A stretch of 64,000 nt of DNA from an uncultured Candidatus Actinomarinales bacterium (GCA_943840565.1 CALSUY010000001.1:186001-250000), one strand, 5' to 3'. Shown: positions 9,196 through 19,078, counted from the first letter of the stretch. Numbers and translations are program-made. The notes: generated by a model from the sequence alone, not told the origin.

Positions 9196-10248
9196 CTTCT
9201 CACCAGGTCCTGCAAAATTAGATAATTCCATTCTTGAAAGAGTCAATGAAGATATTCTAGAGTATCGCGATACTGGAGTTTCAATACTGGAGATTTCGCA
9301 TAGAAGTGAAAATTTTCAAGATATTTTAAACAAAACAAAAAGTAATTTATCAGATTTGTTTAATATCCCTAGTAACTACAAATTACTTTTTCTTCAAGGG
9401 GGTGCAACGTTTCACAATACTTTTATTGCCAATAATATAAAAGAAAATAAATATACAGCAAATTTAATTACGGGAACCTGGGGTCAAAAAACTTATGAAG
9501 ATTTATTAAAATTAGAGATTCAAAAAAAATTTTATTAGAAAATAATCAAATCTTAGAGTTTTTAAATCAACCACTGCCAGATGACATTCAAAATACTGAT
9601 TATATGCATATTACTTCAAATGAAACAATTGAAGGAATTCAGATAAGATAACTTTAACAAGATAGAAAATGATTTAATAATTGATAGCTCTTCTGATATA
9701 GGATCTTATATATTCGATTGGGATAACGTAGCGTATCTTTATGCTGGCGCACAAAAGAACTCTGGGTATACCTGGGGTAACTATTTCGGTGGTTAGGGAT
9801 GACTTTATTGAAAAAAATGATAATCCCACGTATCTTAATTTATATAAATTGATTAATAAAGACTCTCTTTTAAACACTCCACCAACTTTTGCAATATATG
9901 TCTTAAACCTTGTTACTGATTGGATGTTAACTATGGGTGGTATAAATTATTTTGAAAGGCAATCAATTGAGTACTCATCTGATGTCTATGCATTACTTGA
10001 AAGATACGATGACTCACGTTACCTTGCCAGTTGAAAATTCTTTAAGGAGTCGGATGAATATTGTTTTTAATTTTAATAATGAAAAAAATGAACAAGCTTT
10101 TATTAAGGAATCTCTAGACCATGGCATCATAGGCATAAAAGGCCATCGTAGTGTGGGTGGGGTTAGGATTAGTTTATATAACTCTATTGACAGGCCTTCA
10201 TTAGATTATTTACTAGGATTCATGAATTCTTTTTTTCAAAAATTATGA
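9182..10248 (+). pseudogene. serC: Phosphoserine aminotransferase, several frameshifts
   Basis: PLP-dependent aminotransferase of serine synthesis (3-phosphohydroxypyruvate plus glutamate to phosphoserine). The first 118 residues are a clean SerC N-terminus (YNFSPGPAKLDNSILE, DTGVSILEISHRS, LFLQGGATFHNTFIANN). Later pieces appear in other frames: IIDSSSDIGSYIF, AGAQKN with the PLP lysine, GIPGVTISVVRDD, NTPPTFAIYVLNLVTDW, RMNIVFNF and KGHRSVGGVRISLYNS. At least four one-base shifts lie near 9530, 9640, 9760 and 10030. For example the frame changes directly between AGAQKN and LGIPGVT, so one base is missing at about 9760. All key motifs survive, which argues for consensus errors rather than decay. 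Reconstructed length is about 355 residues, as expected. Its start overlaps the polymerase gene and its stop overlaps the DUF1015 gene. Confidence 0.88.
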
Positions 10249-10910
10249 TAATCAATAACTTTGAAAAATATAACTTTAAAAATTCTGAGGTCAGTGGAAT
10301 CATAACTTCCATTAATTTCTCATCAGAAAAAGATGTTGAGATAATATTACACGAAGAAACTCAAGACAAATTTGAACAGGTTAGAGATTTAGAGACTGTT
10401 AAATCTTTTCCACCACTAGTTTTTTCCACAGGAGCAGATCGAGATCTTACTAATATCTTAAATGGTTCCAAAGAAATAAAGAAGTTAACACTATTAGATG
10501 GACACCATCGGTTTGAACACCTTAATCTATATAATTATGACTATTCCATACCTGTAGTTCTAATCTCGAACCAAGATGTTACAGTCCAATCATATAATTC
10601 CAAAATAAATGTAGATAAAAAGACATTTATAGATCATCTTTTTGCAAGTAATTTTAAACCATCTTCTTCTTCCAAATATTTTATAGAGATTGAAGATTGT
10701 AAATATTCAAATATAAAAATAGAAAGTATATATGAATTGTATGATTTTAAAAGAAAACTAATAAATCACGATTTCATTATTCCAATTCCTAACGATATGG
10801 TTAACGTCGATGATTTGATTATAAACTTTACACCAATTCAGCTTGTCGAATTTTATAAGGAGAATTATTTATTTCCTCCAAAGTCAACATGGATTTCTCC
10901 TAGAATCTAA
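10245..10910 (+). CDS. Compact DUF1015-family protein
   Basis: A 221-residue protein recognisable by the DUF1015 core LLDGHHRFEHL (family ADGHHRYE), preceded by HEETQDKFEQVRDL (family HExTxxxxKxDRL) and ending with FPPKSTWISPRI (family PPKSTYFYPK). DUF1015 proteins are usually about 400 residues; here both ends of the family pattern remain and roughly half the length is missing from the middle and N-terminus, with no sign of a frameshift. The function of the family is not established, but it commonly sits beside serC and serA, as here, where it overlaps the serC stop. I take it as a streamlined but intact member. Confidence 0.7.
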   Translation: MIINNFEKYNFKNSEVSGIITSINFSSEKDVEIILHEETQDKFEQVRDLETVKSFPPLVFSTGADRDLTNILNGSKEIKKLTLLDGHHRFEHLNLYNYDYSIPVVLISNQDVTVQSYNSKINVDKKTFIDHLFASNFKPSSSSKYFIEIEDCKYSNIKIESIYELYDFKRKLINHDFIIPIPNDMVNVDDLIINFTPIQLVEFYKENYLFPPKSTWISPRI

Positions 10911-10917
10911 TTTGATT

Positions 10918-12015
10918 ATGAAAGTATGTCATGTAATAAATACACTTAATAGGGGAGGCGCAGAAACACATTTATTTGATTTAGTACACCAACAAACACT
11001 CAAAAGCTATGAGGTGGAATTAGTCGTAATTGGATCTGACAGAGAGAATATAATGTCTCTTGAAGAAGAATTCAAAAATTTACAAATTCGAATTAAAAGG
11101 CTTAATGGGCCAAGAATGTTCAATATCTCGTCATACTTCAGGCTTTATTCTCACATTAAAACAAATAAATACCAGGTTATTCACTCTCACCAACCTAGAA
11201 GTGACTTTATGTTATACGTCGTTCGAAAATTTAATACTTCTTTTAGATGGATAGTTAGTGTTCATGGTAAATACGATACATACTTAGAAAGTACAAAAAT
11301 ATCTAATACTATAAAGAAAAGATTTATGCACTTGTTAGCTAGATACTGGGAAAAAGCTGATGCAGTCATAGCGATCTCAGATGCAGTTAGTGATTGGATT
11401 GTTGATCTAAATAAAAAAATTAGACCTACAGCTATTCCTTACTGGGTTGATCAAAGCAACTTAAATTCATCAAATACATTTGGAGAAGATATTTCAATTG
11501 GCTTTCTAGGAAGGCTTAATAAAAATAAGGGCATTGAAGAATTACTTTTAGCTTTTAATAAACTTGACACTACAAACCTCACACTCACAATAGGAGGATA
11601 TTCAGAACCAGCATACCTTGAATACTTAAAATCAATCTCAAATGAAGAAAGTTATAAAAAAATTAAATATCTTGGCTATGTTTCAAATAGAAAAATATTT
11701 TATGATTCTGTCGATTTATTTGTTTTTCCTTCATTTTCAGAGGGTTTAGGACTCGTGTTACTTGAGGCAATGAGTTTTTCAAAAGTATGTATAACTAGAG
11801 ACATACTTCCAATGAATACCTACCTTACAAAAGATAGTGGTTACTTATTTAAAAACAATGAAGAACTGTTGACTTCTTTAATTGAAGCCATTGAAGATTT
11901 AAGAAGAGATAACAAAAAAATAAAATCAAAATTGTTTAATATTGAACAAATGGTTAAAAAATCTAGTGCAGAAACAATTTTTCCAATGATAGAAAAGGTT
12001 TACCAAAGTGAGTGA
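10918..12015 (+). CDS. Glycosyltransferase family 4
   Basis: A 365-residue GT-B fold enzyme. The N-terminus MKVCHVINTLNRGGAETHL is the typical GT4 acceptor-domain start, and the nucleotide-sugar site is in FPSFSEGLGLVLLEAMSF with the E-x7-E pattern. It is expected to transfer a sugar onto a lipid-linked glycan on the cytoplasmic side of the membrane. The start is ATG 10918; an in-frame start 75 bases earlier lies inside the DUF1015 gene and would add a non-homologous tail. The stop overlaps the GTG start of leuS. Together with the flippase and polymerase upstream it makes up a small glycan insert interrupted by serC and DUF1015. Confidence 0.82.
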   Translation: MKVCHVINTLNRGGAETHLFDLVHQQTLKSYEVELVVIGSDRENIMSLEEEFKNLQIRIKRLNGPRMFNISSYFRLYSHIKTNKYQVIHSHQPRSDFMLYVVRKFNTSFRWIVSVHGKYDTYLESTKISNTIKKRFMHLLARYWEKADAVIAISDAVSDWIVDLNKKIRPTAIPYWVDQSNLNSSNTFGEDISIGFLGRLNKNKGIEELLLAFNKLDTTNLTLTIGGYSEPAYLEYLKSISNEESYKKIKYLGYVSNRKIFYDSVDLFVFPSFSEGLGLVLLEAMSFSKVCITRDILPMNTYLTKDSGYLFKNNEELLTSLIEAIEDLRRDNKKIKSKLFNIEQMVKKSSAETIFPMIEKVYQSE

Positions 12016-14440
12016 TTATAAATTTTCAGAATTTGAAAAAAAATGGCAAAGTAACTGGGCTAATTCAAATCTTGGTAAATGTGATTTAAATTCACAAAAG
12101 CCAAAGTTTTATAATTTATGTATGTATCCATATCCCTCTGGAGATTTGCACATGGGGCATATAAGAAACTACACAATTGGTGACGTGATTACGCGATATA
12201 AAAAACTAATTGGCTATAACGTACTCTCACCAATGGGTTGGGATTCTTTTGGCCTTCCTGCCGAAAATGCAGCAATTAAAACAGGTATACATCCTAAGAA
12301 ATTTACTGAAGACAGAATGAAAAACATGAAAGATCAGATAATTAGACTTGGGTCGTTATATGACTGGGATAGAGAAGTTGCTGCACATACAGAGGAATAC
12401 TACAAGTGGACTCAATATTTATTCATACAACTTTTCAACAATGATTTAGCCTATAAAAAAGATGCTCCGGTCAATTGGTGCACCTCTTGTAAGACTGTTC
12501 TAGCTAATGAACAAGTTATCGAAGGAAATTGTGATAGGTGTGATGCAATTGTCACTCAGAAAAATCTTAATCAGTGGTTTTTAAGTATTTCAAAATACTC
12601 TGAAGAACTTCTGAGTGGACTTAATGATATTGGAGATTGGCCAGAAAATGTTAAATCAATGCAGAAAAACTGGATTGGAAAATCTGTTGGAGCACAATTT
12701 AATCTTGAAGTAATAGATAGTGATATATCCATAGAAGTGTTTACCACCAGACCTGATACGTTATTCGGTATGACCTTTGCTGTAATATCTCCAGAACACA
12801 AATTAATGAAAAATATCCTTGATCTATCTAAAAATCAGGAAAATATTAAAAATTATATTTCTTCAGCCTCCTCAAAGTCTGAATTTGAGAGAATGTCTAT
12901 TACTAAAGAGAAGACAGGGGTTGACACAGGGTTGTTTGTTATTAATCCACTCACTAATGAATCAATACCACTGTGGATTGCAGACTATGTTTTAATCAAC
13001 TATGGTACCGGTGCAATAATGGCAGTTCCTGGCCACGATCAAAGAGATTATGATTTTGCTAAAAAGTATAATATTGAGATTAAACAGGTGATTAAGGATC
13101 CCAATAAAGAAGGAGGTATTGAATTAGAAGCTTATACAGGACATGGAGAGTTAGTTAATTCAGATAACTTTGATGGACTAAATTCCCATGAGGAAGCCTC
13201 TTCTCAGATTATTAAAAAATTGACAGAGAGTAACATAGGTTCTGCGAAAACAACTTATAGACTTAGAGATTGGCTAATCAGTAGACAAAGATATTGGGGC
13301 TGCCCAATACCTTTAGTAAATTGTAACAAGTGTGGACTTGTTGCTGAAAATATTGAAAACTTACCGGTCAAACTTCCTGAAATTGATGATTATTTGAACA
13401 CAGATGGTTCACCTTTGTCTAAAAGTGAGAGTTTCGTTAATGTAAATTGTCCTGAATGCGGCAACCCGGCAACAAGAGAAACGGATACTATGGATACTTT
13501 TGTTGATTCATCATGGTATTTTATGAGATACCTAGACCCTAAAAATTCAGAAAAGCCATTTAATGAAGAGCATATAAATAATTGGCTTCCTGTAGACCAA
13601 TATATTGGAGGAGTTGAGCATGCTATTTTACACTTACTTTATTCCCGCTTTTTTGTTAAAGCACTAAGAGATCTGGACATGGTGAAAGTTAATGAACCTT
13701 TCGAGAATCTTTTCTCACAAGGCATGATTAATTTTAAGGGATCAAAAATGTCAAAATCAAAAGGAAACATAGTTGATCCAGAAGGTTATTTTAAAAGTCA
13801 CGGTGCAGATGCTTTAAGACTGTACATTCTATTTATGGCCCCACCAAGTGACGGAGTTGAATGGAACGATGGAGGAATAGAGGGCACGAGGAGATTCTTG
13901 TTTAAGTTATGGGATAACCTTGAGACAATCTCAGAACTAGAAGAGATTGATTCAAAAAATAGCGATGAAGAAAAATTAGAAATTTATTTAAACCAAACTA
14001 TTGATTCAGTAACCAAGCACCTCGAAAAATTTGAATTCAATACAGCGGTGTCTGACCTAATGAAAATCAATAATCAAATTACTGATTACATAAAGAACAA
14101 CAAAGTAATTTCCTCTGAAGTAAAAAAATCAACATTACAAAATGTATGTTTATTATTAAATCCATTTGCCCCACATATATCATCAGAAATCTTTCAGAGA
14201 AATTTTAACACAGAAATTACTGAACATAATTGGCCATCAGTAAATAAAGAAAAAATAAAAAACCCAACATATGAGTTAGTAGTTCAAGTTAATGGCAAGA
14301 AGAAACATGCTATAGAAGCTTCTAGGGGATTACAGCAAACAGAGATTGAACAATTATGTTTTGAGAATTTCAAACTAGTTGTTAAAGAATATAAAAAAGT
14401 AATTTTTGTACAAGATAAGATAATAAATTACGTAGGTTGA
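12008..14440 (+). CDS. leuS: Leucyl-tRNA synthetase
   Basis: An intact 810-residue class I synthetase. The HIGH motif is HMGH at 48-51 within YPYPSGDLHMGHIRNY, and KMSKS is at 580-584. The CP1 editing domain is present (TTRPDTLFG and GHDQRDYDFAKKY), as is the zinc-like C-rich insert (CTSCKTVLANEQV, CDRC). The start is GTG 12008, overlapping the upstream glycosyltransferase stop by eight bases. Length and motif order are normal for bacterial LeuRS. This gene reads cleanly over 2.4 kb, which contrasts with the frameshifted stretches on either side. Confidence 0.97.
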   Translation: MSDYKFSEFEKKWQSNWANSNLGKCDLNSQKPKFYNLCMYPYPSGDLHMGHIRNYTIGDVITRYKKLIGYNVLSPMGWDSFGLPAENAAIKTGIHPKKFTEDRMKNMKDQIIRLGSLYDWDREVAAHTEEYYKWTQYLFIQLFNNDLAYKKDAPVNWCTSCKTVLANEQVIEGNCDRCDAIVTQKNLNQWFLSISKYSEELLSGLNDIGDWPENVKSMQKNWIGKSVGAQFNLEVIDSDISIEVFTTRPDTLFGMTFAVISPEHKLMKNILDLSKNQENIKNYISSASSKSEFERMSITKEKTGVDTGLFVINPLTNESIPLWIADYVLINYGTGAIMAVPGHDQRDYDFAKKYNIEIKQVIKDPNKEGGIELEAYTGHGELVNSDNFDGLNSHEEASSQIIKKLTESNIGSAKTTYRLRDWLISRQRYWGCPIPLVNCNKCGLVAENIENLPVKLPEIDDYLNTDGSPLSKSESFVNVNCPECGNPATRETDTMDTFVDSSWYFMRYLDPKNSEKPFNEEHINNWLPVDQYIGGVEHAILHLLYSRFFVKALRDLDMVKVNEPFENLFSQGMINFKGSKMSKSKGNIVDPEGYFKSHGADALRLYILFMAPPSDGVEWNDGGIEGTRRFLFKLWDNLETISELEEIDSKNSDEEKLEIYLNQTIDSVTKHLEKFEFNTAVSDLMKINNQITDYIKNNKVISSEVKKSTLQNVCLLLNPFAPHISSEIFQRNFNTEITEHNWPSVNKEKIKNPTYELVVQVNGKKKHAIEASRGLQQTEIEQLCFENFKLVVKEYKKVIFVQDKIINYVG

Positions 14441-15118
14441 TGACAAAGTTACTTATTACAGAAAAACTTATTACTAATAAACAAGATTTTATTAAATTCT
14501 CAAATATTCAAGACACTGTCGAATTTATAAAATATAGTGATTTTTCTTCAAATACTACAGCGTCACTATTTGAAGAGAACAATATTAAATTTATATATGA
14601 CCAATTTGTTAATTTCAGAGATTTATCAAATAGTAACTATAAATTCTCATCTAACTGTATTTTTCAAATTAAAAAGAATAGTTTAAGTAAATTTTCGGAA
14701 GTGTCTAAGGATATAGAAGTCATTGAAGGATCAATCAAAGATAAAGATAAATTTCTTCCCTGGGATCTCAGCAATATTATATTTAATAAAAAACAGTCAC
14801 TTTCAAACGAAGTTATTTCTAAATTTTGTGGTGATGAAACTTTATTTAGACAATTTATTTCTTACCTCAACAAAGAGCTTTTAAGGATTAATTTATTGAA
14901 CGATAATGATGTAGAAAAAATTTCACAATTGCTAGACGAGAAAATAGATTTTAAATATGAATTAGCTGAAAGAAGATTAAGTAATGATAAGTACAGTTAA
15001 CTTAGAAAAGTCATTTCATCAACTAAAGAAGATTGAGATGCTAATTAATAAATCAGGGTTTAATCAAGAAAACAATAAAAGGTTTGTAGTTGGAGTTAAA
15101 CAGCTTTTAGAGTTTTGA
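14437..15118 (+). CDS. holA: Probable DNA polymerase III delta subunit, short, one frameshift
   Basis: The first frame gives 187 residues (14437-15000). A second frame from about 14984 to 15118 continues with STVNLEKSFHQLKKIEMLI and ends VVGVKQLLEF, which resembles the HolA C-terminal helix pattern (LEALLEADLALK ... ALERLLLEL). One indel near 14990 would join them into about 227 residues. HolA is the clamp-loader arm and is usually about 320 residues, so this protein is short, apparently in the N-terminal domain. The assignment rests largely on position: holA lies beside rpsT in many actinobacteria. No Walker motif is visible, as expected for delta. Its end overlaps the convergent rpsT stop by 12 bases. 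Sequence support alone is weak. Confidence 0.5.
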
Positions 15119-15343
15119 AATTCTAGATTTGTTTCTATCTCTATAGTTTTTTGAAATAATTCCATCGGTAAATGCTTTGTCAAGTTCTTTCATAACGGAT
15201 GCTTTTTTTTCTACAATTACTTGATTATTTTCATCGTATAGAGATTTGAGAGATGATTTAAGTTCAGTTTTTACAGACTTGTTTCGCAAATTTTTCTTTG
15301 CATCTTGCCTAATTCTTTTTTTTTGTGATTTAATATTTGCCAT
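15107..15343 (-). CDS. rpsT: 30S ribosomal protein S20 (bS20)
   Basis: A 78-residue basic helical protein beginning MANIKSQKKRIRQDAKKNLRNK, the standard bS20 N-terminus, with the C-terminal GIISKNYRDRNKSR in place of the family's GVIHKNTAARRKSR. It binds 16S rRNA early in 30S assembly. A strong ribosome-binding site AAAGGGG precedes the ATG with six bases between. It is transcribed opposite to its neighbours, convergent with the holA-like gene and divergent from lepA, an orientation also seen in mycobacteria. Confidence 0.96.
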   Translation of the reverse strand: MANIKSQKKRIRQDAKKNLRNKSVKTELKSSLKSLYDENNQVIVEKKASVMKELDKAFTDGIISKNYRDRNKSRISKL

Positions 15344-15349
15344 CTAAAA

Positions 15350-15356
15350 CCCCTTT
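15350..15356 (-). promoter_or_regulatory. Ribosome-binding site of rpsT
   Basis: On the minus strand this reads AAAGGGG, six bases before the rpsT ATG. It is one of the clearest Shine-Dalgarno sequences in the window, in contrast to several genes that appear leaderless. Confidence 0.7.
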
Positions 15357-15382
15357 GTATATAAGATAATAACTTAATAAAG

Positions 15383-17161
15383 ATGTTAACTAATAAAAAT
15401 ATAAGAAATATTTCAATCATTGCCCATGTTGATCATGGAAAATCCACTTTGGCTGATAGGCTCATCGAAATTTCTGGGTTAATTACTCCAGGTGATCATG
15501 TTGATCAAATATTAGACACTATGGACCTTGAAAGAGAGCGCGGTATTACAATCAAGTCACAACCAATTCGATTAAATTTTGGGAATATGCAGATAAACCT
15601 TATAGACACCCCTGGACATGTCGATTTTTCTTATGAAGTATCCAGAGCGCTCATAGCATGTGATGGTGCAATTCTTTTAGTAGATGGCACCCAAGGTGTA
15701 CAGGCCCAAACATTTGCACATTCATATGCCGCCATAGAGGCAGGCTTAGATATAATTCCAGTAATCAATAAGGTTGATTCAATTGATGTTGATGTTGAAA
15801 ATGTAACAAAACAGATTTTTAACCTTATTGGAGCACGAGATGAAGAAATTTTTAAAATTTCAGCTAAAAGTGGATTAGGTGTTGATGAACTAATAAAAGA
15901 AATTCCCGGTTTAATAAGTTCTCCAGTAACAAAAGCAGAAAATACAAATGCACTAATCTTCGACTCATACTTCGATCCTTATAGAGGAGTAATCGCATCC
16001 GTAAGAGTGTTTGGAGGGGAGGTCAAAACTAATTCGAAATTGAAACTTATTAACTCTAAATTTGATTTTGAGGCCTCAGAAATTGGTTATTTTGATTTGA
16101 AACTTTCTCCAGCTAATTTATTATCTTCCGGTGAAGTTGGATACATAGTCACCGGAGCAAAAGAATTATCCCAAATTAGAGTAGGAGATACTCTAGTAAG
16201 TCAAGAAGATGAAAATCCAATTGTTGTTTCCGGCTATAAGGAACCACAGCCAACTGTCTTCTCCAGTATTTATCCAGCTGATTCAGATGATTATGCAAAA
16301 TTAAGGGATTCTCTGGATAAATATGTTTTGAATGATGCAAGTTTTTATTATGAACCTGAAACATCTTCTGCTTTTGGATTTGGGTTTAGGTGTGGATTTT
16401 TAGGACTCTTACATTTAGAAATTGTTATAGAAAGATTAGAAAGAGAGTTTAATCTTTCTTTAATTGTCACACCTCCATCCGTTGAGTTCAAGATTGTACG
16501 TAATAATGACGAAGAAATAATAATTAGGAATCCATCAAAAATAGAGGAATATACGGATATTAAATCCATACAGGAAAGAATCTGTGAACTTGATTTACTT
16601 TTCCCAAAAGAGTATCTCGGTTCAATAATGAATTTATTGAATGAGAAGAGAGGCACTCAGTTAGATTTAAATTACTTGAGTACATCGATGGTTAAATTAA
16701 AGTACAGAATGCCTCTTTTAGAACTGGTAACTGGATTTTATGATTCATTGAAATCAATATCTCAAGGATTTGCATCATTAGATTATCAAATCTTAGATTT
16801 CGAAAAAGGAAATTTAGTAAAACTAGATATATTAGTTAACGGCATATCAATAGATTCGTTTAGTTCAATACTCGCCAAAGAAAATGCAGAGTTTGTTGGA
16901 AGAAATAGAGTTAAAAAACTTTCTGAGTTAATTCCAAGACAACAATTTGATATCCCAATCCAGGCAGCAGTGGGATCTAGGATTATTGCTAGAGAAACCA
17001 TTAAGGCCCTAAGAAAAGATGTTACGGCAAAGTTATATGGTGGTGACATAACAAGAAAAAGAAAGCTGCTTGAGAAACAAAAAGAAGGCAAAAAGAAAAT
17101 GCGCAATATTGGCAAAGTAGCTGTTCCAAAAGAAGCTTTTAAAGAATTTTTAAAACAATAA
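15383..17161 (+). CDS. lepA: Elongation factor 4 (LepA)
   Basis: A 592-residue translational GTPase that acts on ribosomes during initiation and back-translocation. G1 is AHVDHGKST (14-22), G3 is DTPGH (75-79) and G4 is NKVD (129-132). The LepA-specific C-terminal domain is present, ending with DVTAKLYGGDITRKRKLLEK and GKKKMRNIGKVAVPKEAF. Length is normal and the frame is intact. It is divergent from rpsT with 39 bases between, which contain TATAAG and GATAAT sequences that could serve as -10 elements. The rsmE reading frame starts at the lepA stop. Confidence 0.97.
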   Translation: MLTNKNIRNISIIAHVDHGKSTLADRLIEISGLITPGDHVDQILDTMDLERERGITIKSQPIRLNFGNMQINLIDTPGHVDFSYEVSRALIACDGAILLVDGTQGVQAQTFAHSYAAIEAGLDIIPVINKVDSIDVDVENVTKQIFNLIGARDEEIFKISAKSGLGVDELIKEIPGLISSPVTKAENTNALIFDSYFDPYRGVIASVRVFGGEVKTNSKLKLINSKFDFEASEIGYFDLKLSPANLLSSGEVGYIVTGAKELSQIRVGDTLVSQEDENPIVVSGYKEPQPTVFSSIYPADSDDYAKLRDSLDKYVLNDASFYYEPETSSAFGFGFRCGFLGLLHLEIVIERLEREFNLSLIVTPPSVEFKIVRNNDEEIIIRNPSKIEEYTDIKSIQERICELDLLFPKEYLGSIMNLLNEKRGTQLDLNYLSTSMVKLKYRMPLLELVTGFYDSLKSISQGFASLDYQILDFEKGNLVKLDILVNGISIDSFSSILAKENAEFVGRNRVKKLSELIPRQQFDIPIQAAVGSRIIARETIKALRKDVTAKLYGGDITRKRKLLEKQKEGKKKMRNIGKVAVPKEAFKEFLKQ

Positions 17162-17796
17162 TGCACATACCAACAATATTTGATGCTAACTATGAATCTT
17201 CAAAAGAAGACTATATCCTTACTGAAGAGAAAGTACACCATTTAAACAATGTTCTTAGAGTAAAAAATGGATCTGATGTGATGGATTACCAACGGTGAAG
17301 GTATTATTTCCCATGGTAAAATATATAATTCAAAGGTAGATATTTCTGAAACTGATTACCCACCAAAGAAACAATGAATTAAACATATTCATAGCAAAAC
17401 TTCAAGATAAAACAAGAATGAGACAGCTCATTGAAAAATTGACTGAGCTTGGTGTAAAAAGTATAACAATTGGTCCAACTATGAATTCTCAAAAAGTTAA
17501 TATCGATGCTAAAAAAGTAAATACATGGATAATCGGAGCAATTGAACAGTCGGGTATTCCCTTTGTACCAAAAGTGATTTTAGAAGATAAACTTGACTTC
17601 AATAAATTTCAACACACTTTTGATATTACTGGCAAATCTCTCAAAAAAAATATTGAGTCACACAGACTTTGCAATTGGTCCAGAGGGTGGTTGGAGTATG
17701 GAAGAATTAAAAAAATTTAGATATATCTCTAAACTAAGTGATTTTACTTTAAGATCGGATACTGCTGCTGTAGTTGCTGTATCCTTAATGATGTAG
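17161..17796 (+). pseudogene. rsmE: 16S rRNA m3U1498 methyltransferase RsmE, several frameshifts
   Basis: Pieces of RsmE are spread over three frames. The start gives MHIPTIFDANYESSK and HHLNNVLRVKNGSDV. The next piece gives TNGEGIISHGKIYNSK. Then follow LNIFIAKLQDKTRMRQLIEKLTELG and IGPTMNSQK, and the last piece gives DFAIGPEGGWSMEELKKF and LRSDTAAVVAVSLMM. FAIGPEGGWS is the SAM-binding knot motif of the SPOUT family and LRSDTA is its C-terminal signature (family LRTETA). At least three one-base shifts lie near 17285, 17375 and 17665. Since all motifs are kept, these are probably consensus errors. Reconstructed length is about 212 residues, slightly below the usual 230-250. The position between lepA and phoH matches actinobacterial order. 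Confidence 0.85.
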
Positions 17797-17804
17797 AATT
17801 TATT

Positions 17805-18146
17805 ATGGAAGAAAAATCAATATTTGAGATGATCCTCAACAAAGAAATCGATTCTGAGATTATCTATGAAGATGATGAAATATTTGCAATACATGACATC
17901 AATCCAGTTGCCCCTATACATGTATTAATAATTCCTAAAAAAAAGATAAAAACTATTAATGATGTTACACAAGAAGACACAGCACTAATAGGTAAACTAG
18001 TTATAACTGCAAAAAATCTTGCTAAAAGTCTTGGAATTGATGAATCGGGATATCGTTTATTATGGAATACAAACAAGGATGCCATGCAAACAGTTTTCCA
18101 TATTCATCTACATCTTATTGGTGGAACTATGTTGAAGGCAATTTAA
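17805..18146 (+). CDS. HIT-family nucleotide hydrolase (HinT-like)
   Basis: A 113-residue histidine-triad protein. The active-site triad is HIHLHL with histidines at 99, 101 and 103, preceded by the family pattern PIHVLIIPKKKI and SGYRLLWNTN. HinT-like enzymes hydrolyse adenosine phosphoramidates in the cytoplasm. Length is standard. The stop shares one base with the phoH start (TAATG), indicating translational coupling. An HIT gene just before phoH is frequent in actinobacteria. Confidence 0.93.
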   Translation: MEEKSIFEMILNKEIDSEIIYEDDEIFAIHDINPVAPIHVLIIPKKKIKTINDVTQEDTALIGKLVITAKNLAKSLGIDESGYRLLWNTNKDAMQTVFHIHLHLIGGTMLKAI

Positions 18147-19078
18147 TGAGTTTTGAAAAAGAAATTCCTTCAAATGTTGAAGTAGTAAATATTTTGGGCA
18201 TTAATGATAAAAATCTTAAGTATATTAAATCTGTTTTTCCTAATGTCATGATAAATGTAAGAGGAAATACTATTTTTATAGAGGGCCAAGATAAAGATGC
18301 CAAAGAAATCATGCGAATCTTTGATGAAATGGTGATGATGAATGATAATGGCCAGAATATTGAAGAAACCGATGTAGCACTACTTACTAATATTAAAGAT
18401 ACTCAAAAGCACGGCGGAAAAAAAATTAGTTCTATTTCAATAATTGAGAATAAGTCCATAAAAGTTAAGAATATTAATCAATATAAGTACATGGATCTAA
18501 TACAAAATTCAACTGTAACTTTTGGTATTGGCCCAGCTGGTACTGGAAAAACTTTTTTAGCGGTTGCAGCTGCCGTTAAGATGTATTCTGAACAAAAAAT
18601 AAAAAAAATAGTACTTACTAGACCTGCAGTTGAGGCTGGAGAGAGGCTTGGCTATTTACCTGGAGATTTATCACAAAAAATTGATCCTTATCTTGTTCCA
18701 TTATTTGACTCATTGGAATATTTTTTTGGTAATGAGGTTTTAGCTTACTTAATAGAAAAACGAAATATAGAGATTGTACCCTTGGCATACATGAGGGGGA
18801 GAACTCTAAGTAATGCATGTATAATATTGGATGAAGCACAAAATGCAACAATGAGTCAAATAAAAATGTTTTTAACAAGATTAGGTGAAAATTCAAAAAT
18901 AATCATCACAGGTGATGAGTCTCAAATAGACTTATATAGCAAAGATAATTCAGGACTTAAAAAAACTAGAAAAATACTCTCAAAAATAGATGAAATTACT
19001 GTTATGGAATTCCAAAATACAGATATTGTAAGAAATCCTATCGTTTCAAAGATTCTAGAAATATTTCCAGATAAATGA
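18146..19078 (+). CDS. phoH: PhoH-family ATPase
   Basis: A 310-residue cytoplasmic ATPase. Walker A is GPAGTGKT at 129-136, followed by the PhoH signatures LTRPAVEAGERLGYLPGDL and DEAQNAT, with the late ITGDESQIDL. The N-terminal 100 residues have the KH-like region of PhoH (VNVRGNTIFIEGQ). PhoH proteins are thought to be RNA-associated helicase-like ATPases; the precise role is unclear. I chose ATG 18146, which overlaps the HIT stop; an in-frame ATG at 18062 lies within the HIT gene. The stop overlaps the next start (ATGA). Confidence 0.94.
   Translation: MSFEKEIPSNVEVVNILGINDKNLKYIKSVFPNVMINVRGNTIFIEGQDKDAKEIMRIFDEMVMMNDNGQNIEETDVALLTNIKDTQKHGGKKISSISIIENKSIKVKNINQYKYMDLIQNSTVTFGIGPAGTGKTFLAVAAAVKMYSEQKIKKIVLTRPAVEAGERLGYLPGDLSQKIDPYLVPLFDSLEYFFGNEVLAYLIEKRNIEIVPLAYMRGRTLSNACIILDEAQNATMSQIKMFLTRLGENSKIIITGDESQIDLYSKDNSGLKKTRKILSKIDEITVMEFQNTDIVRNPIVSKILEIFPDK

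Noticed and set aside
16348-17166. Minus-strand open frames within lepA
   Set aside because: Antisense shadows; lepA is intact and conserved.
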